From NCBI GenBank assembly GCA_964598025.1, contig CAZRAU010000003.1, positions 16,137 through 80,136 on the forward strand: a stretch of 64,000 bases of DNA, in the 5' to 3' direction. Shown here in pieces: positions 26,998-35,906 of the stretch (positions are counted from its first letter, which is position 1; every line of letters starts with the position of its first letter). Both the position numbers and the translations under genes were made by a program. Origin of the DNA: JALGWN01 sp964598025 (GTDB taxonomy: Bacteria; Arandabacterota; Arandabacteria; Arandabacterales; Arandabacteraceae). The notes beneath the pieces were generated by a model. That model was not told where the DNA came from, made no database searches, and worked only from the letters and a program-made list of their open reading frames with translations.

Positions 26998-27440
26998 TTC
27001 TCAATCTCCTTATACCTCTCTCGCTTGTTGACGAAGAGACGCTCACGTACGAGCGATACCAGAAGCACTATCACCCCGGCCAGACCGCAAAGGATGCCGC
27101 CCTTGATGATCAATGGAACACCCGGATCCAGGATGACGCCTTTGAGGGCCTGGTAACCCGTGAAGAAAAGGAGGATCATTGCGCCTATGGAAACCAGTAT
27201 CCACCCGATTCTCCTCTCCAGACGGTTGTAAACAGCTTCGGTATACATCTTCCACACCTCCTTGGGGGGCTGCTTGATAGTCATCTTTCCCATCACCTCC
27301 CCGAGCTCGCCCATCTCCCGATAGGTCTGTCTGCATTCGGGGCACGCTTCGAGGTGCCTCTCTACGGCCTCTCGATCCTCCGGCCCCAGTTCGCCATCGA
27401 GATATGAAGAGACGAGCTCTTTCAGTTTCTCATGGTCCAT
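26994..27440 (-). CDS. Zinc-finger (zf-HC2) membrane anti-sigma factor
   Basis: 148 aa. The N-terminal zinc-binding anti-sigma motif HLEACPEC (H-x3-C-x2-C) lies in a helical domain that begins MDHEKLKELVSSYLDGEL, as in RsrA/ChrR-like proteins. Two hydrophobic helices (RIGWILVSIGAMILLFF and IIKGGILCGLAGVIVLL) and a basic tail follow. The start at 27440 is four bases after the sigma stop and has GGGGGAGAG upstream. Position and motif make it the regulator of the adjacent ECF sigma factor. Confidence 0.85.
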   Translation of the reverse strand: MDHEKLKELVSSYLDGELGPEDREAVERHLEACPECRQTYREMGELGEVMGKMTIKQPPKEVWKMYTEAVYNRLERRIGWILVSIGAMILLFFTGYQALKGVILDPGVPLIIKGGILCGLAGVIVLLVSLVRERLFVNKRERYKEIEK

Positions 27441-27444
27441 TTTG

Positions 27445-28059
27445 TCACTCTCCCCCTTCACTGCTCGACCTTGCACCCCTGAGAGCTACCTTGAGCTTCT
27501 GCCTTGCGTGATAAAGCGTTGACATTATGGTCCCCATCGGCTTTTCCAACACGGCGGCTGCTTCCTTGTATGAGAGGCCTTCGAAATAGTGGAGGATCAC
27601 CACCTCGCGCTGCTCCACCGGCAGGGCATCTATGGCCCGCCGGAGCGCAAGATGCGCCTCCCTTGCCGCCGAGTCATCCGCAAAGACGAGGGCATCGGAG
27701 AGCGGCACCTCACCCCGGCGTTTGGAGCGCCTGATGTGGTCGAGGCAGAGGTTCCGAAGAAGCCTGTAGAACCAGGGCAGGAAGGGTCTGCCTGTATCAA
27801 AGCGCTTGATGTTTCTGTAGACCTTTATGAAGGCGGTCTGCGATACGTCCATGGCGTCCTGGGGGTCGCTCACGAGCCCGAGGGCCAAATGATAGGCGCG
27901 TCGTTTATACCTGTCCACTATCTCGCGGTAGGCCTCGCGGTCGCCCCTCTTGATCGCCTCGATGATCTCGCCGTCCGATAGGGTGTCGCTTGGTCCCACA
28001 ACCTGCCCTTCCTGCAGCAGCCTGAGTCCCACCGATCCTACCATCGCCTCATCCATCAT
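27445..28059 (-). CDS. ECF-family RNA polymerase sigma factor
   Basis: 204-aa sigma-70-family extracytoplasmic-function factor. Region 2 includes YHLALGLVSDPQDAMDVSQ and the core-binding/-10 segment FIKVYRNIKRF...PFLPWFYRLLRNLCLDHIRR; region 4 has LPVEQREVVILHYFEGLSYKE, then EAAAVLEKPMGTIMSTLYHAR. The start at 28059 (ATGATG) has GGAGG 5 nt upstream; an ATG at 28071 is the alternative. It is immediately followed by its anti-sigma. I see no convincing -24/-12 promoter upstream, so whether the TPR-sigma54 activator next door controls it is open. Confidence 0.9.
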   Translation of the reverse strand: MMDEAMVGSVGLRLLQEGQVVGPSDTLSDGEIIEAIKRGDREAYREIVDRYKRRAYHLALGLVSDPQDAMDVSQTAFIKVYRNIKRFDTGRPFLPWFYRLLRNLCLDHIRRSKRRGEVPLSDALVFADDSAAREAHLALRRAIDALPVEQREVVILHYFEGLSYKEAAAVLEKPMGTIMSTLYHARQKLKVALRGARSSSEGGE

Positions 28060-28282
28060 TCCAGCCTCCATTACACATACGCCCCAAACACCCGGATTAT
28101 TCAGAAAAACGACCGATGCCGGGCTTGCCTTCGATTGCGCCAAGACGGAGATGGACCGGCTTGATGATGTGGAACGCTTTGTGCTCACCGTAAAGTTGCT
28201 CCGATGCTCCGACGGCCTGGATATGCGGGTCCTGTTTCAGACATTCACAGGATGATGGTGGCGGCCCCGTTTCGCCGCCGGG

Positions 28283-30523
28283 TCAGGAATCGAGGTCTTT
28301 GAGTTTTTGCCAGAGGGTCTTGCGGCTGATGCCGAGCATCTTGGCGGCTTCGGTCCTGTTGCCTTCGCAGGCCTTCATCACCCGCTCGATCTCTTCACGC
28401 TCGAGATCGGCTATGCGGTCCTTGAGCCCCACATCGGCAGCACCACCCGAAAGGAATTCCGCAACCCGATCGGCGTCTATGGCCTTGCCGTTTCGTTGTG
28501 AGAGGATGAGGGCTTCAACCACGTTCTTGAGTTCCCTCACATTGCCCGGCCACTTGTACCTGGCCAACTTCTTCCTGGCGTCGCCGCTGAACTCGGTGCT
28601 GACGCGATGGCGCTCAGAATATACCTGCATGTAGAAATCAACGAGAAGATCTATGTCATGAGGGCGCTCCCTCAAGGACGGCACTCTGATCAAGACCGTC
28701 TTGAGCCGGTAGTAGAGATCCCGCCTGAACCTTCCTGCTTCGACCTCCGCCCACAGGTCCCTCGCCGTCGCACTTATCACGCGGACGTCGACCTGTCGCG
28801 GCGCATTCTCGCCCACCCGTCTCACCACGCAGTTCTCGAGTACGCGCAGGAGCTTCACCTGGAGCATTTCGGGAAGCTCGCCGATCTCGTCAAGGAAGAG
28901 CGTCCCACCACTTGCCGCTTCGATGAGGCCCATCCTGCCCTTTATCGCACCTGTGAACGCGCCTTTGGAGTGCCCGAAGAGCTCGCTGTCGGCAAGCGTC
29001 TCGCTTAAGGCCCCGCAGTCGACCGCGACAAACGGCCCCTCGCGGCGCCGGCTCATCACATGGAGCGCCCGGGCCATGAGCTCTTTCCCTACACCGGTCT
29101 CACCCTCCACCAGTACCCGCGCCTCGGTTGGCCCCCAGCGTTCGAGGTCGCCCACGATTCGCTCGTCTTCGGTCACGATGCCGTACTGCTCGGTATCGAG
29201 ACCGGATTCAAGTATGGCTCTTATATCAACGCCCGCGGCACTCTTCTCCAGGCCTCCGTTCGGACTAAAGGTGCCCGATGAGAAGATGAGATCGTCAAGT
29301 CTCCTGATGGCGGGACTCACCCCCAGATTCGAATATATCCGCCTGGCGTCCAGAAGATGCTGGACTGCGGCAGCCCCGGACCTGCTCCGCTTGAGAAGCG
29401 CCTCGCCCAAGGCGAGCTCCGACACGGCCAGCGCGTGACACCAAGGCGAGAGACCGGTCAGCTCTCTGACCGATTCCTGTAGATGCGCCACGCCGCTTCC
29501 TTCCAGGCCCTGTGCCAGCTCAAGCTCGCCCAGAATCCTGAGGCAGATCCCGTGCTCATATGCATCCTGTGATTTCTCACTCAGGCCGATGGCCCGGTCT
29601 ATATGGGTTCTGCCTTCGGCGGCCCTCCCCATCCTAAGGCACATCACCGCTGCGCGCCTCAGGAGCTCGCACTCGAGGTCGCTATCCTCAGTGAGGGCCC
29701 TTGCAAGGTCAAGTCCCGCGAGATAAGTCTCAAGCGCTTCTTCAGGCCTTCCGGCGACGTCGGAAACATCGCCGCCGATCTCGAGCGCCAGTATGCTCTC
29801 CCTCTGATAACCGTGTATATCCGCAAGGTGCTCCGCGGTCCGCAAGTATTCCGCAGCCTCGCCCAGATCCCGTTCTATCACGGCGATATTGGCAAGCTCG
29901 AGGCCGTACCGGCAGACTCCGATGGGAATACCGAGTTGCTTTGACTTCCGGAAACCCTCCCGGCAGATCTCGCTTCCATCCCCGATCTTCCCCATCTTCC
30001 GGAGCAGAATGGCGAGGTTCAGCGATACGCGCAGGTGGCGCACGCCTTCCTCGAGGCCGGCAAATGCGGTTGCAGCCGCCTTGAAGTGCCGCTCCGCCTC
30101 TTTCCACACACCCAGGTTCTTTAGGGCCAACCCCAGGTTATTGTGGGCGTCCCCTTTGAGCTCCTTATCATCCAGTTCCCACGTAGTGAAATAGACGACG
30201 GCCTCGGCGTGGGCCTTGGCTCCCTCGTAGTCTCCGGTCCTCAATAAGAGACCCGAGAGCAGCAGGTGGCACTTGGCTGCGTCGTGCCTGCGATTGAGGT
30301 CCTTGAACCGGCCAAGCAGGCTGCCGGCAAGATCGACGGCCGCGGCGTAATCATCTTCTATTGCAAGGATCTGAGCTTCTAAATACTCCAGAGTCAGCCG
30401 GGCTTCATCGCCGGCCGAGGCCTCGATCCGGTCGGAGATCGAAGCATACTTCGCCCTGGCACGCTCCAGCTTGCCGGAGGCGATCAACTGCTCCAATTCA
30501 TTCAGATCAGGGGCGAAATCCAA
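28283..30523 (-). CDS. TPR-domain sigma54-dependent transcriptional activator
   Basis: 746 aa. Residues 1 to about 420 are tetratricopeptide-like helical repeats (for example LKGDAHNNLGLALKNLGVWK and repeats around 160-400) in place of the usual receiver or GAF input domain. The central AAA+ domain has Walker A GETGVGKE, the sigma54-contact loop GAFTGA and a Walker B GGTLFLDEIGEL. The C-terminus is a Fis-type helix-turn-helix (EAAKMLGISRKTLWQKLKDL). The TTG start at 30523 is three bases past the stop of the exported protein gene, whose end also supplies GGAG as its ribosome site, so the two are translationally coupled. Likely a peptide/protein-sensing enhancer-binding activator (inference). 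Confidence 0.88.
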   Translation of the reverse strand: MDFAPDLNELEQLIASGKLERARAKYASISDRIEASAGDEARLTLEYLEAQILAIEDDYAAAVDLAGSLLGRFKDLNRRHDAAKCHLLLSGLLLRTGDYEGAKAHAEAVVYFTTWELDDKELKGDAHNNLGLALKNLGVWKEAERHFKAAATAFAGLEEGVRHLRVSLNLAILLRKMGKIGDGSEICREGFRKSKQLGIPIGVCRYGLELANIAVIERDLGEAAEYLRTAEHLADIHGYQRESILALEIGGDVSDVAGRPEEALETYLAGLDLARALTEDSDLECELLRRAAVMCLRMGRAAEGRTHIDRAIGLSEKSQDAYEHGICLRILGELELAQGLEGSGVAHLQESVRELTGLSPWCHALAVSELALGEALLKRSRSGAAAVQHLLDARRIYSNLGVSPAIRRLDDLIFSSGTFSPNGGLEKSAAGVDIRAILESGLDTEQYGIVTEDERIVGDLERWGPTEARVLVEGETGVGKELMARALHVMSRRREGPFVAVDCGALSETLADSELFGHSKGAFTGAIKGRMGLIEAASGGTLFLDEIGELPEMLQVKLLRVLENCVVRRVGENAPRQVDVRVISATARDLWAEVEAGRFRRDLYYRLKTVLIRVPSLRERPHDIDLLVDFYMQVYSERHRVSTEFSGDARKKLARYKWPGNVRELKNVVEALILSQRNGKAIDADRVAEFLSGGAADVGLKDRIADLEREEIERVMKACEGNRTEAAKMLGISRKTLWQKLKDLDS

Positions 30524-30525
30524 AA

Positions 30526-30861
30526 CTATCTCCGGATTCTAATGGTGTATCCCAGTATCCTCACTTCGTATCGCCTGGACAGTGAACGACGTTCCTCCAA
30601 TATGGACCCTGCCATCTCCGGCTGGATCCCCATCGAAGCCGGGCCGACAGATTGGCTCTCTAGCAAGCCCGCGTCCTCTCCTGCGAGGTATGGCTTGACG
30701 CCGTCGACCTTGCTGAAGGCAGGCCAGTCAGGATCGCCACACTGCCAGGGCTTCGGTCCCGGTCCCAACCAAAAAATGCGCTGATCCGCCAGGGCCGTTC
30801 CCAGAAGTCCGGAAACCAGGAGTCCCACCACCACGGCTGCAATAATCGCGCGCCGCATCAT
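30526..30861 (-). CDS. Small exported protein coupled to the TPR-sigma54 activator
   Basis: 111 aa. A classic signal peptide (MMRRAIIAAVVVGLLVSGLL, then GTALA) predicts cleavage near ALA-DQ. The mature ~85 residues start DQRIFWLGPGPKPWQ and end in a strand-like, Arg-rich tail (YEVRILGYTIRIRR). No family is recognised. The start is at 30861 with AAGGGGAAG just upstream. It is the first gene of the transcript from the promoter at 31020-31048, directly before the TPR-sigma54 regulator, which makes it a candidate signal or reporter for that regulator. Confidence 0.6.
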   Translation of the reverse strand: MMRRAIIAAVVVGLLVSGLLGTALADQRIFWLGPGPKPWQCGDPDWPAFSKVDGVKPYLAGEDAGLLESQSVGPASMGIQPEMAGSILEERRSLSRRYEVRILGYTIRIRR

Positions 30862-31019
30862 GACACTTCCCCTTTCTGCACGCACATAAGGCGGGCTCCA
30901 AACCCGACCGGGCTCAAACGATGCGTGTCCCCGTGAGAAACTTCCGCAAGAGACCCGAGTCTGAAAAGCCTTACCTGTGTCCCCATCACCACAGATCTCT
31001 GCCCTCCCGTCACAGCACT

Positions 31020-31048
31020 ACTATTCTAAAGTCACCGGGAACTGTCAA
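31020..31048 (-). promoter_or_regulatory. Promoter of the exported-protein/TPR-sigma54 operon
   Basis: TTGACA (31043-31048), 17 bp, AATAGT (31020-31025), minus strand, leader about 150 nt. Confidence 0.55.
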
Positions 31049-31227
31049 TCGGCCAAAATCGCTTAATTGCCCGGCCGAGCGGGCCATAGCCATCCGAACA
31101 TCCCTAGTGAGAGAACTTGCATGTGCCAATTCAGGCGCCCGGTGAAATGCCAGACTCCGAAAGCGGCCGGTCGCGCGGCGGGTGAAGGGAAGTCTGATCG
31201 TAGGGGACCGCTTGGCATGAATTCGCG

Positions 31228-31257
31228 TTGACAGGTAAGAAATGAATAGGTTAAGCT
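31228..31257 (+). promoter_or_regulatory. Possible promoter of the DUF2207 gene
   Basis: Perfect TTGACA (31228-31233) but a poor -10 (TAAGCT at 18-bp spacing). Weak call. Confidence 0.35.
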
Positions 31258-31302
31258 GCCGTAGTATTGCGCTCATATTCACCCACCTGTGAGGTTTAAC
31301 GC

Positions 31303-33150
31303 ATGATGGAAAGCAAGGTTCCAAAAATCACCCGCCAGGCGGTGCTCTTTCTGGGCATGGTCATGCTGTTAGGATTGATATGTCCTGAGGCCCAGGCTAA
31401 ATCCTATAATATCAATCGAGTAAACATATCGGCTCAGATCTCTCAAGACGGCAGCCTGGAGGTCACCGAATCCAGAACATATGATTTCCGGGGATCCTTC
31501 ACCTTCGCCTATAGGGATTTGCCCATGACAGGCCCCATAACCTACGGGGATTTCCGGGTCTCTGAAAGCGGCAGGCCCTATCGCCTGGACGACTCACGGG
31601 AGCCCGGCACTTATACGGTCACCAGATCCTCCGGCAACGCCAGGATAACCTGGTACTACAGCGCCCGGAACGAGGCCCGGACCTTTGATGTCCATTACCG
31701 GGCAAGCGGTGCGATAGAGCGATACGCGGACGCGGCCGTGCTCTACTTCAAGTTCCTGGGTGAGGATTGGACACTGGCCCAGGACAACATCACCGTGACC
31801 CTGACCCCGCCTGTCCCGGTGTCCAGGGGGAGGCTCAATGAATGGGTCCATGGGCCGCTATGGGCGGAATCCCGGATCAGGAACGACGGCACTATACTCA
31901 TCTCTTGCCGGCACCTGCCGGCCGGAACCTACCTCGAGATCCGGGCTCTCTTTCCGCCGGATCTCTTTCCAGAAACAGAGCCCCGCATGGAGAGCGTGCG
32001 ATCCGGCATAATGGCGGAGGAAGCCCGCTGGGCGGAGGAGGCCAACCTGGAGCGAGAGCAAGCCGCCGAGCACTTGGCGGCCCGGGCAAGACTTGTCGCC
32101 TCCGGCAAGTGGGCGGTCCTCGCAATCTGCGTCATAGGTATCGCTCTTTGGGCCTGGATCTTCAAGGCATTCCGCCGGAAGCCCAGGATCGGCCGCATGC
32201 CGAGGATCACATCGGAGATTCCGGAGCAGACTCCTCCGGCCCTGCTGGATTACCTTCTGAACGACCGGCGCATATCGGCCGGGGCCCTTATCGGGACCAT
32301 GCTCGACCTCGCCAGGCGCAGGTTTGTGAGACTCAGGGAAGAGCAGGTCGAGAGAAAGAAGATCTTCGGGGCGACCAAACTGGAGTCCGAATACCACTGG
32401 GACCTCGACCGGGCCTTTCTCAATGAGCACGCCGGTGAACTGCCTCACCATGAGAAATCCCTGCTTGAGTTCCTGTTCGACGACCTGGCCGTGGGCGCTG
32501 ATTCCATCTCCCTGGAGACAATGAGGAAGAAGCGGAGGGAATTCGCGGCATTCTTCCGCAGGTGGGCCAAGCGCGTCCAGGCTGAGGCGAAGAAGCATGA
32601 GTGGTTTGACCGGCGCAGCGTCCGGGGTTTCCATGGTTCGCTTGTCCTGGGTATCATGATGTTGTTGCTTGCAATCCCCGCGGGCATATTGATAGGGTTC
32701 TGGGGCGTGGCCCTTATCATCGTAGGTGGAACCGTTCTGGTCCTCTCTTTTCTCGTTCCCCACAGAACGGCGGCGGGAGAAACCAGGGCGCGCCAATGGA
32801 AGGCGGTCCAAAGGTATCTTAAGAAATACGAGTTCCGAAGCGCCGACCGTAGCGACCTCCTAGCCCGGATGTCCGACTACCTTGTCTACGGTGTGGTGCT
32901 CGGTCTCTCGACCAAGGTTTATGAGGAACTCGCGACATTTATGCCCGAAGGCAAACAATCCGCGTACGTCCCCTGGTACGTTTATGGAGGAGCTGGGAGG
33001 GGCGTCTTCTCGCCGGCGGCCTTCGGCCAGGCTTTCTCCTCAATGGTTGCCACCGCCACTTCCTCTATGAGTACCGCGGCAGGCACTGGCGGAGGGGCTT
33101 CGGGTGGAGGCGGTGGTGGAGGCGGTGGAGGGGGTGGAGGCGCCGGGTAG
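31303..33150 (+). CDS. DUF2207 membrane protein with Gly-rich tail
   Basis: 615 aa. A signal-like N-terminus is followed by a DUF2207 extracytoplasmic beta-domain (residues ~30-210, with the SLEVTESRTYDF and FTFAYRDLP motifs), a TM helix (~260), a cytoplasmic helical part, two closely spaced helices near residues 445-485, and a C-terminal low-complexity Gly tract with a few Ser/Ala that is typical of this family. GAGGT lies 8 nt before ATG 31303. It ends three bases from the convergent truncated iron-sulfur gene. Family function is unknown; it is common in envelope-associated loci. Confidence 0.85.
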   Translation: MMESKVPKITRQAVLFLGMVMLLGLICPEAQAKSYNINRVNISAQISQDGSLEVTESRTYDFRGSFTFAYRDLPMTGPITYGDFRVSESGRPYRLDDSREPGTYTVTRSSGNARITWYYSARNEARTFDVHYRASGAIERYADAAVLYFKFLGEDWTLAQDNITVTLTPPVPVSRGRLNEWVHGPLWAESRIRNDGTILISCRHLPAGTYLEIRALFPPDLFPETEPRMESVRSGIMAEEARWAEEANLEREQAAEHLAARARLVASGKWAVLAICVIGIALWAWIFKAFRRKPRIGRMPRITSEIPEQTPPALLDYLLNDRRISAGALIGTMLDLARRRFVRLREEQVERKKIFGATKLESEYHWDLDRAFLNEHAGELPHHEKSLLEFLFDDLAVGADSISLETMRKKRREFAAFFRRWAKRVQAEAKKHEWFDRRSVRGFHGSLVLGIMMLLLAIPAGILIGFWGVALIIVGGTVLVLSFLVPHRTAAGETRARQWKAVQRYLKKYEFRSADRSDLLARMSDYLVYGVVLGLSTKVYEELATFMPEGKQSAYVPWYVYGGAGRGVFSPAAFGQAFSSMVATATSSMSTAAGTGGGASGGGGGGGGGGGGGAG

Positions 33151-33153
33151 TTG

Positions 33154-33531
33154 CTATGACCCGATCCCCAGGGCATGCGGGCAGACACTCCTGCACCTGT
33201 TGCATTTCTTGAGTATGAAGCCGCGCTCGGTGCCGTGGCATGCAAGGGGACGGCAGAGCTTCTGGACCACGGTTTCGCCATCGAGGGCACCCACGGGGCA
33301 AACATCGATGCAGAGGCTGCAATCAGGAGGACACACCTCGTAGGAGGCGATGGGGTCTCCCTGGAGTTCGGCATCGAGCAAGACCGCGCCTATCTGGATC
33401 ATGTTGCCGAATCTCTCATTGATGAGGAGCGTGTTCCTGGCGAGGCGGCCCAGACCGGCAAGGTGGCACAACGGCAGGAACACAGCTCCACGCGTGACCA
33501 TAGCCATCCCGGCAGGAATCAGATCGCCGGA
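33154..33531 (-). pseudogene. 5'-truncated QueG-like/4Fe-4S reductase remnant
   Basis: The frame encodes HLAGLGRLARNTLLINERFG and two ferredoxin-type clusters (CPPDCSLCIDVCP and, near the end, CNRCRSVCP), the C-terminal half of a protein of the epoxyqueuosine-reductase-like family. It is open only back to a TGA at about 33532-33534, no Shine-Dalgarno precedes the ATGs at 33507/33501, and the N-terminal ~150 residues expected of the family are absent because the transglutaminase-like gene ends at 33543. Probably a remnant left by a deletion. Confidence 0.65.
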
Positions 33532-33542
33532 TCAACAGACTC

Positions 33543-35819
33543 TCATCGCATAAGGGCCATCTTGCGGGAGATGGTTCGCTCCGGCGTCTCCAGGCGATAA
33601 AAGTAGATGCCGGGGGCCGCGGGGCGGCCTTCCGAATCCTTACCGTCCCAGGAGACCTTGTGATTTCCGGCCGCGACCTCTCCGGATGCCAGCACTGTGA
33701 CAAGCCGCCCGGCTATGTCGTACACGGCAAGCTCGACGTGAGCATCGCGGCCGACCGAGTAGACAATCCGTGTCTCAGGCGTGAACGGATTGGGGAAGTT
33801 CTGGGCCAGCATCGTCAGCCCGGGCGCCGCCGGTTCGCCTGTTATCGCGCCGGCTGAGGCCCTCTTGTAGAGCCCGACCGTTCCTCGAAGCACCTGTGAG
33901 TTAACGACGTGCTCTTCGTTCGAAAGCACGGCGTACCACGTTTCGAAGGAGGGGAAGGTGAAGCCTACATCCGCCGAGTCCATGTCTTCCATTATCTCAT
34001 AGGCATGGAAGGCGTTGGATGAAGCATAGGCCGTATGGTTCGCATCATCACAGATGAAGAACTCGACCGCACCGCCGTTCATGTGCTCCGAGAATGTGTT
34101 GTCGTCCAACCTGTTTTGCCCGTAACAGAATTGGCTGACCGCCTCCCAGGTGAGGCCGACGCGATAGCCGTCATCCGCCCCCGGCGGTACCACGGCCGGT
34201 GTTACGGGCAGCCGGGGCCTTGGATTGGGGACCACCTTGCTCCATACATAATGCGTATCCGCCTGGCTTCCCAGGGTCACACTCTTGTAAAGCGGACCCG
34301 GCGGGACGGTTCCAAGCTCGCTGTCTATGCGTGCGTAGATGTCGTTATTGTCTCCGAGCAGGACCTGACATGTGCCGGTGTGATCGGTCGATGTCCAGGT
34401 GGCCACCTGGTAGGTTATGGACCCGGTCTTCTTCGCAACCGAGACCTGGGCCCCGTCCACGGGATAGCCGAGGGAGTCGGTGACCGCGACGGTAAGCGTG
34501 CAGTGCGGAGTATAAAGATCAGTTACAGTCCATACCCAGTCGTCTCCCCGCCAATCGAATATGCCGAGGAACTCTTTGCCCCAACCCTCGTAATGCCAGG
34601 GCGAATCCACGTACACATTGACCGGCTCCCAATGAACCCAGCGGCCGTCATAGAACTCGTTCCAGGTATGGTCGCTCGCCATGGCAAGCGGTGAGTTGGT
34701 GGGGATAAGTGCGGCCCGCGCCGCTGCGCACGTAATGTCGGCATGCTCTCCGCACCGGCCCATGTGCTTCCGGTAGATGCGAACCGGCTGGATGGGGCGT
34801 TCGGCACCCGAGTCGAAGTCCAGCACATCCAGGATCCATTGCGTGATGATGCCGACGGCGCCGTTTGTCCTGCTGTCCACATTCCCCTCCCAGAGAACCT
34901 GGCAACCTGCCAGCTGGTCGCGAAGCACCGGGAAACCGGAGTCCGCGTAGGTGAAGAGGAATTCACGCCAGAAACGTCCAAGGGGGGGGTCTTCAATGTT
35001 GCCTGTTGCAGGGTCTATGTACGTGGGGAATTCATCGGTTATCTTCGGATGCACGATATCCCAGTAGTATCTTTCACGCGCAAGCTCCACCTCGGTCGTG
35101 TCGCCGGCTGCCGCGGTCCGATAGCGAATCGTGGAGTAATAGGCGCCGCCGGCCGCCGCAGTCCCGTAGTCGACGATGTCCGCGTAATCGAGGTAGGCGT
35201 CGTGGGCATATACATCCTCGGCGTTCTCGGTGAGTACTTGCGGCCTGAAATTCCAGGCCTGGAGCACTTCCGGTGCGGTGTGCGCTATGACAAAGGCGAC
35301 CTCATCCACGATGGGGTCGATGGTGCCGAGGATAAGCGTGCCATAGGCGTCCTGATAGCTCGAATCCATCCGGGCGAAAGCATCCGTGAGTTCGAGCTCG
35401 AGCCAGTCGGGGGCATAATCCACCGCCAGCCAAGCGATATCGGTGAGCGGGAGGTCCGGGGCCATAAGGCCAAGCGAGTCTCCTGCAAGATCGAACCGGA
35501 TTATGAAAGCCTCACCGACGGGCACATAGGCGGAGAAGGTATCGGAATCGACAAGGACCCAGTCGGAATCGCTTTGGCCGGCCTCCACATAATGCCCCAG
35601 GGGGCCTCTTTGTATCTCGGGTATGCTCGCTCCCCGGGGCGAGATCTCTCGATCCGGCAGCCCCTGGTTGCTTAGATCGCGCACTGTTATGCCCCTGGCC
35701 GGGGCATCGGCGGGGCGAGCAACCTCTGTTGGGGTCTCAGGAGCCGCGCCCCCGGATGCAAATAAGAGGATCACCGCGGCCACGCACAGCGCTATGCGCT
35801 CGGGTCCAGTCGGTCTCAT
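33543..35819 (-). CDS. Exported transglutaminase-like protein with FlgD-like C-terminal domain
   Basis: 758 aa. Start at 35819 with GGAGGT 6 nt upstream; the signal peptide covers RIALCVAAVILLFASGG. The central transglutaminase-core region shows the catalytic Cys in MGRCGEHAD, the His in SDHTWNEFY and an Asp/Asn partner in WEPVNVYVDSP. A beta-sandwich (carboxypeptidase-regulatory-like, TVAVTDSLGYPVDGAQVSV) follows, then the FlgD-like tail (ELAVYDIAGRLVTVLAS, WDGKDSEGRPAAPGIYFYRL). Probably secreted and surface-attached, acting on proteins or peptides; the substrate is unknown. Confidence 0.88.
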   Translation of the reverse strand: MRPTGPERIALCVAAVILLFASGGAAPETPTEVARPADAPARGITVRDLSNQGLPDREISPRGASIPEIQRGPLGHYVEAGQSDSDWVLVDSDTFSAYVPVGEAFIIRFDLAGDSLGLMAPDLPLTDIAWLAVDYAPDWLELELTDAFARMDSSYQDAYGTLILGTIDPIVDEVAFVIAHTAPEVLQAWNFRPQVLTENAEDVYAHDAYLDYADIVDYGTAAAGGAYYSTIRYRTAAAGDTTEVELARERYYWDIVHPKITDEFPTYIDPATGNIEDPPLGRFWREFLFTYADSGFPVLRDQLAGCQVLWEGNVDSRTNGAVGIITQWILDVLDFDSGAERPIQPVRIYRKHMGRCGEHADITCAAARAALIPTNSPLAMASDHTWNEFYDGRWVHWEPVNVYVDSPWHYEGWGKEFLGIFDWRGDDWVWTVTDLYTPHCTLTVAVTDSLGYPVDGAQVSVAKKTGSITYQVATWTSTDHTGTCQVLLGDNNDIYARIDSELGTVPPGPLYKSVTLGSQADTHYVWSKVVPNPRPRLPVTPAVVPPGADDGYRVGLTWEAVSQFCYGQNRLDDNTFSEHMNGGAVEFFICDDANHTAYASSNAFHAYEIMEDMDSADVGFTFPSFETWYAVLSNEEHVVNSQVLRGTVGLYKRASAGAITGEPAAPGLTMLAQNFPNPFTPETRIVYSVGRDAHVELAVYDIAGRLVTVLASGEVAAGNHKVSWDGKDSEGRPAAPGIYFYRLETPERTISRKMALMR

Positions 35820-35906
35820 GGCATTACCTCCATCGGTCGGGCAAACATCAGGGTTTCGCCCCAAGCATATCACACACTTTGCGCTTAATCAAATACGACA
35901 ACACCC

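Larger units (their letters stand above)
30862..31302. other. Divergent intergenic region with promoters
   Basis: This region separates the exported-protein/sigma54 operon (minus) from the DUF2207 gene (plus). Besides the two promoter calls it shows a ~150-nt minus-strand leader with GGGGACACAGG-like and GGGGACACG segments. I do not recognise it as a known riboswitch. Confidence 0.4.

Noticed and set aside
27950..28255. Plus-strand frame opposite the sigma-factor start
   Set aside because: Antisense shadow with no start signal.
28060..28282. Possible -24/-12 sigma54 promoter upstream of the ECF gene (TTGGCGC...GGC)
   Set aside because: GG and GC elements are one base off the required spacing. 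I could not support it.
30862..31010. Possible riboswitch in the leader of the exported-protein operon
   Set aside because: Compared by eye with c-di-GMP-I and other common classes; key conserved blocks are missing.
33060..33147. Gly-codon-rich tract as a tandem DNA repeat
   Set aside because: It is the normal low-complexity tail of DUF2207 proteins.
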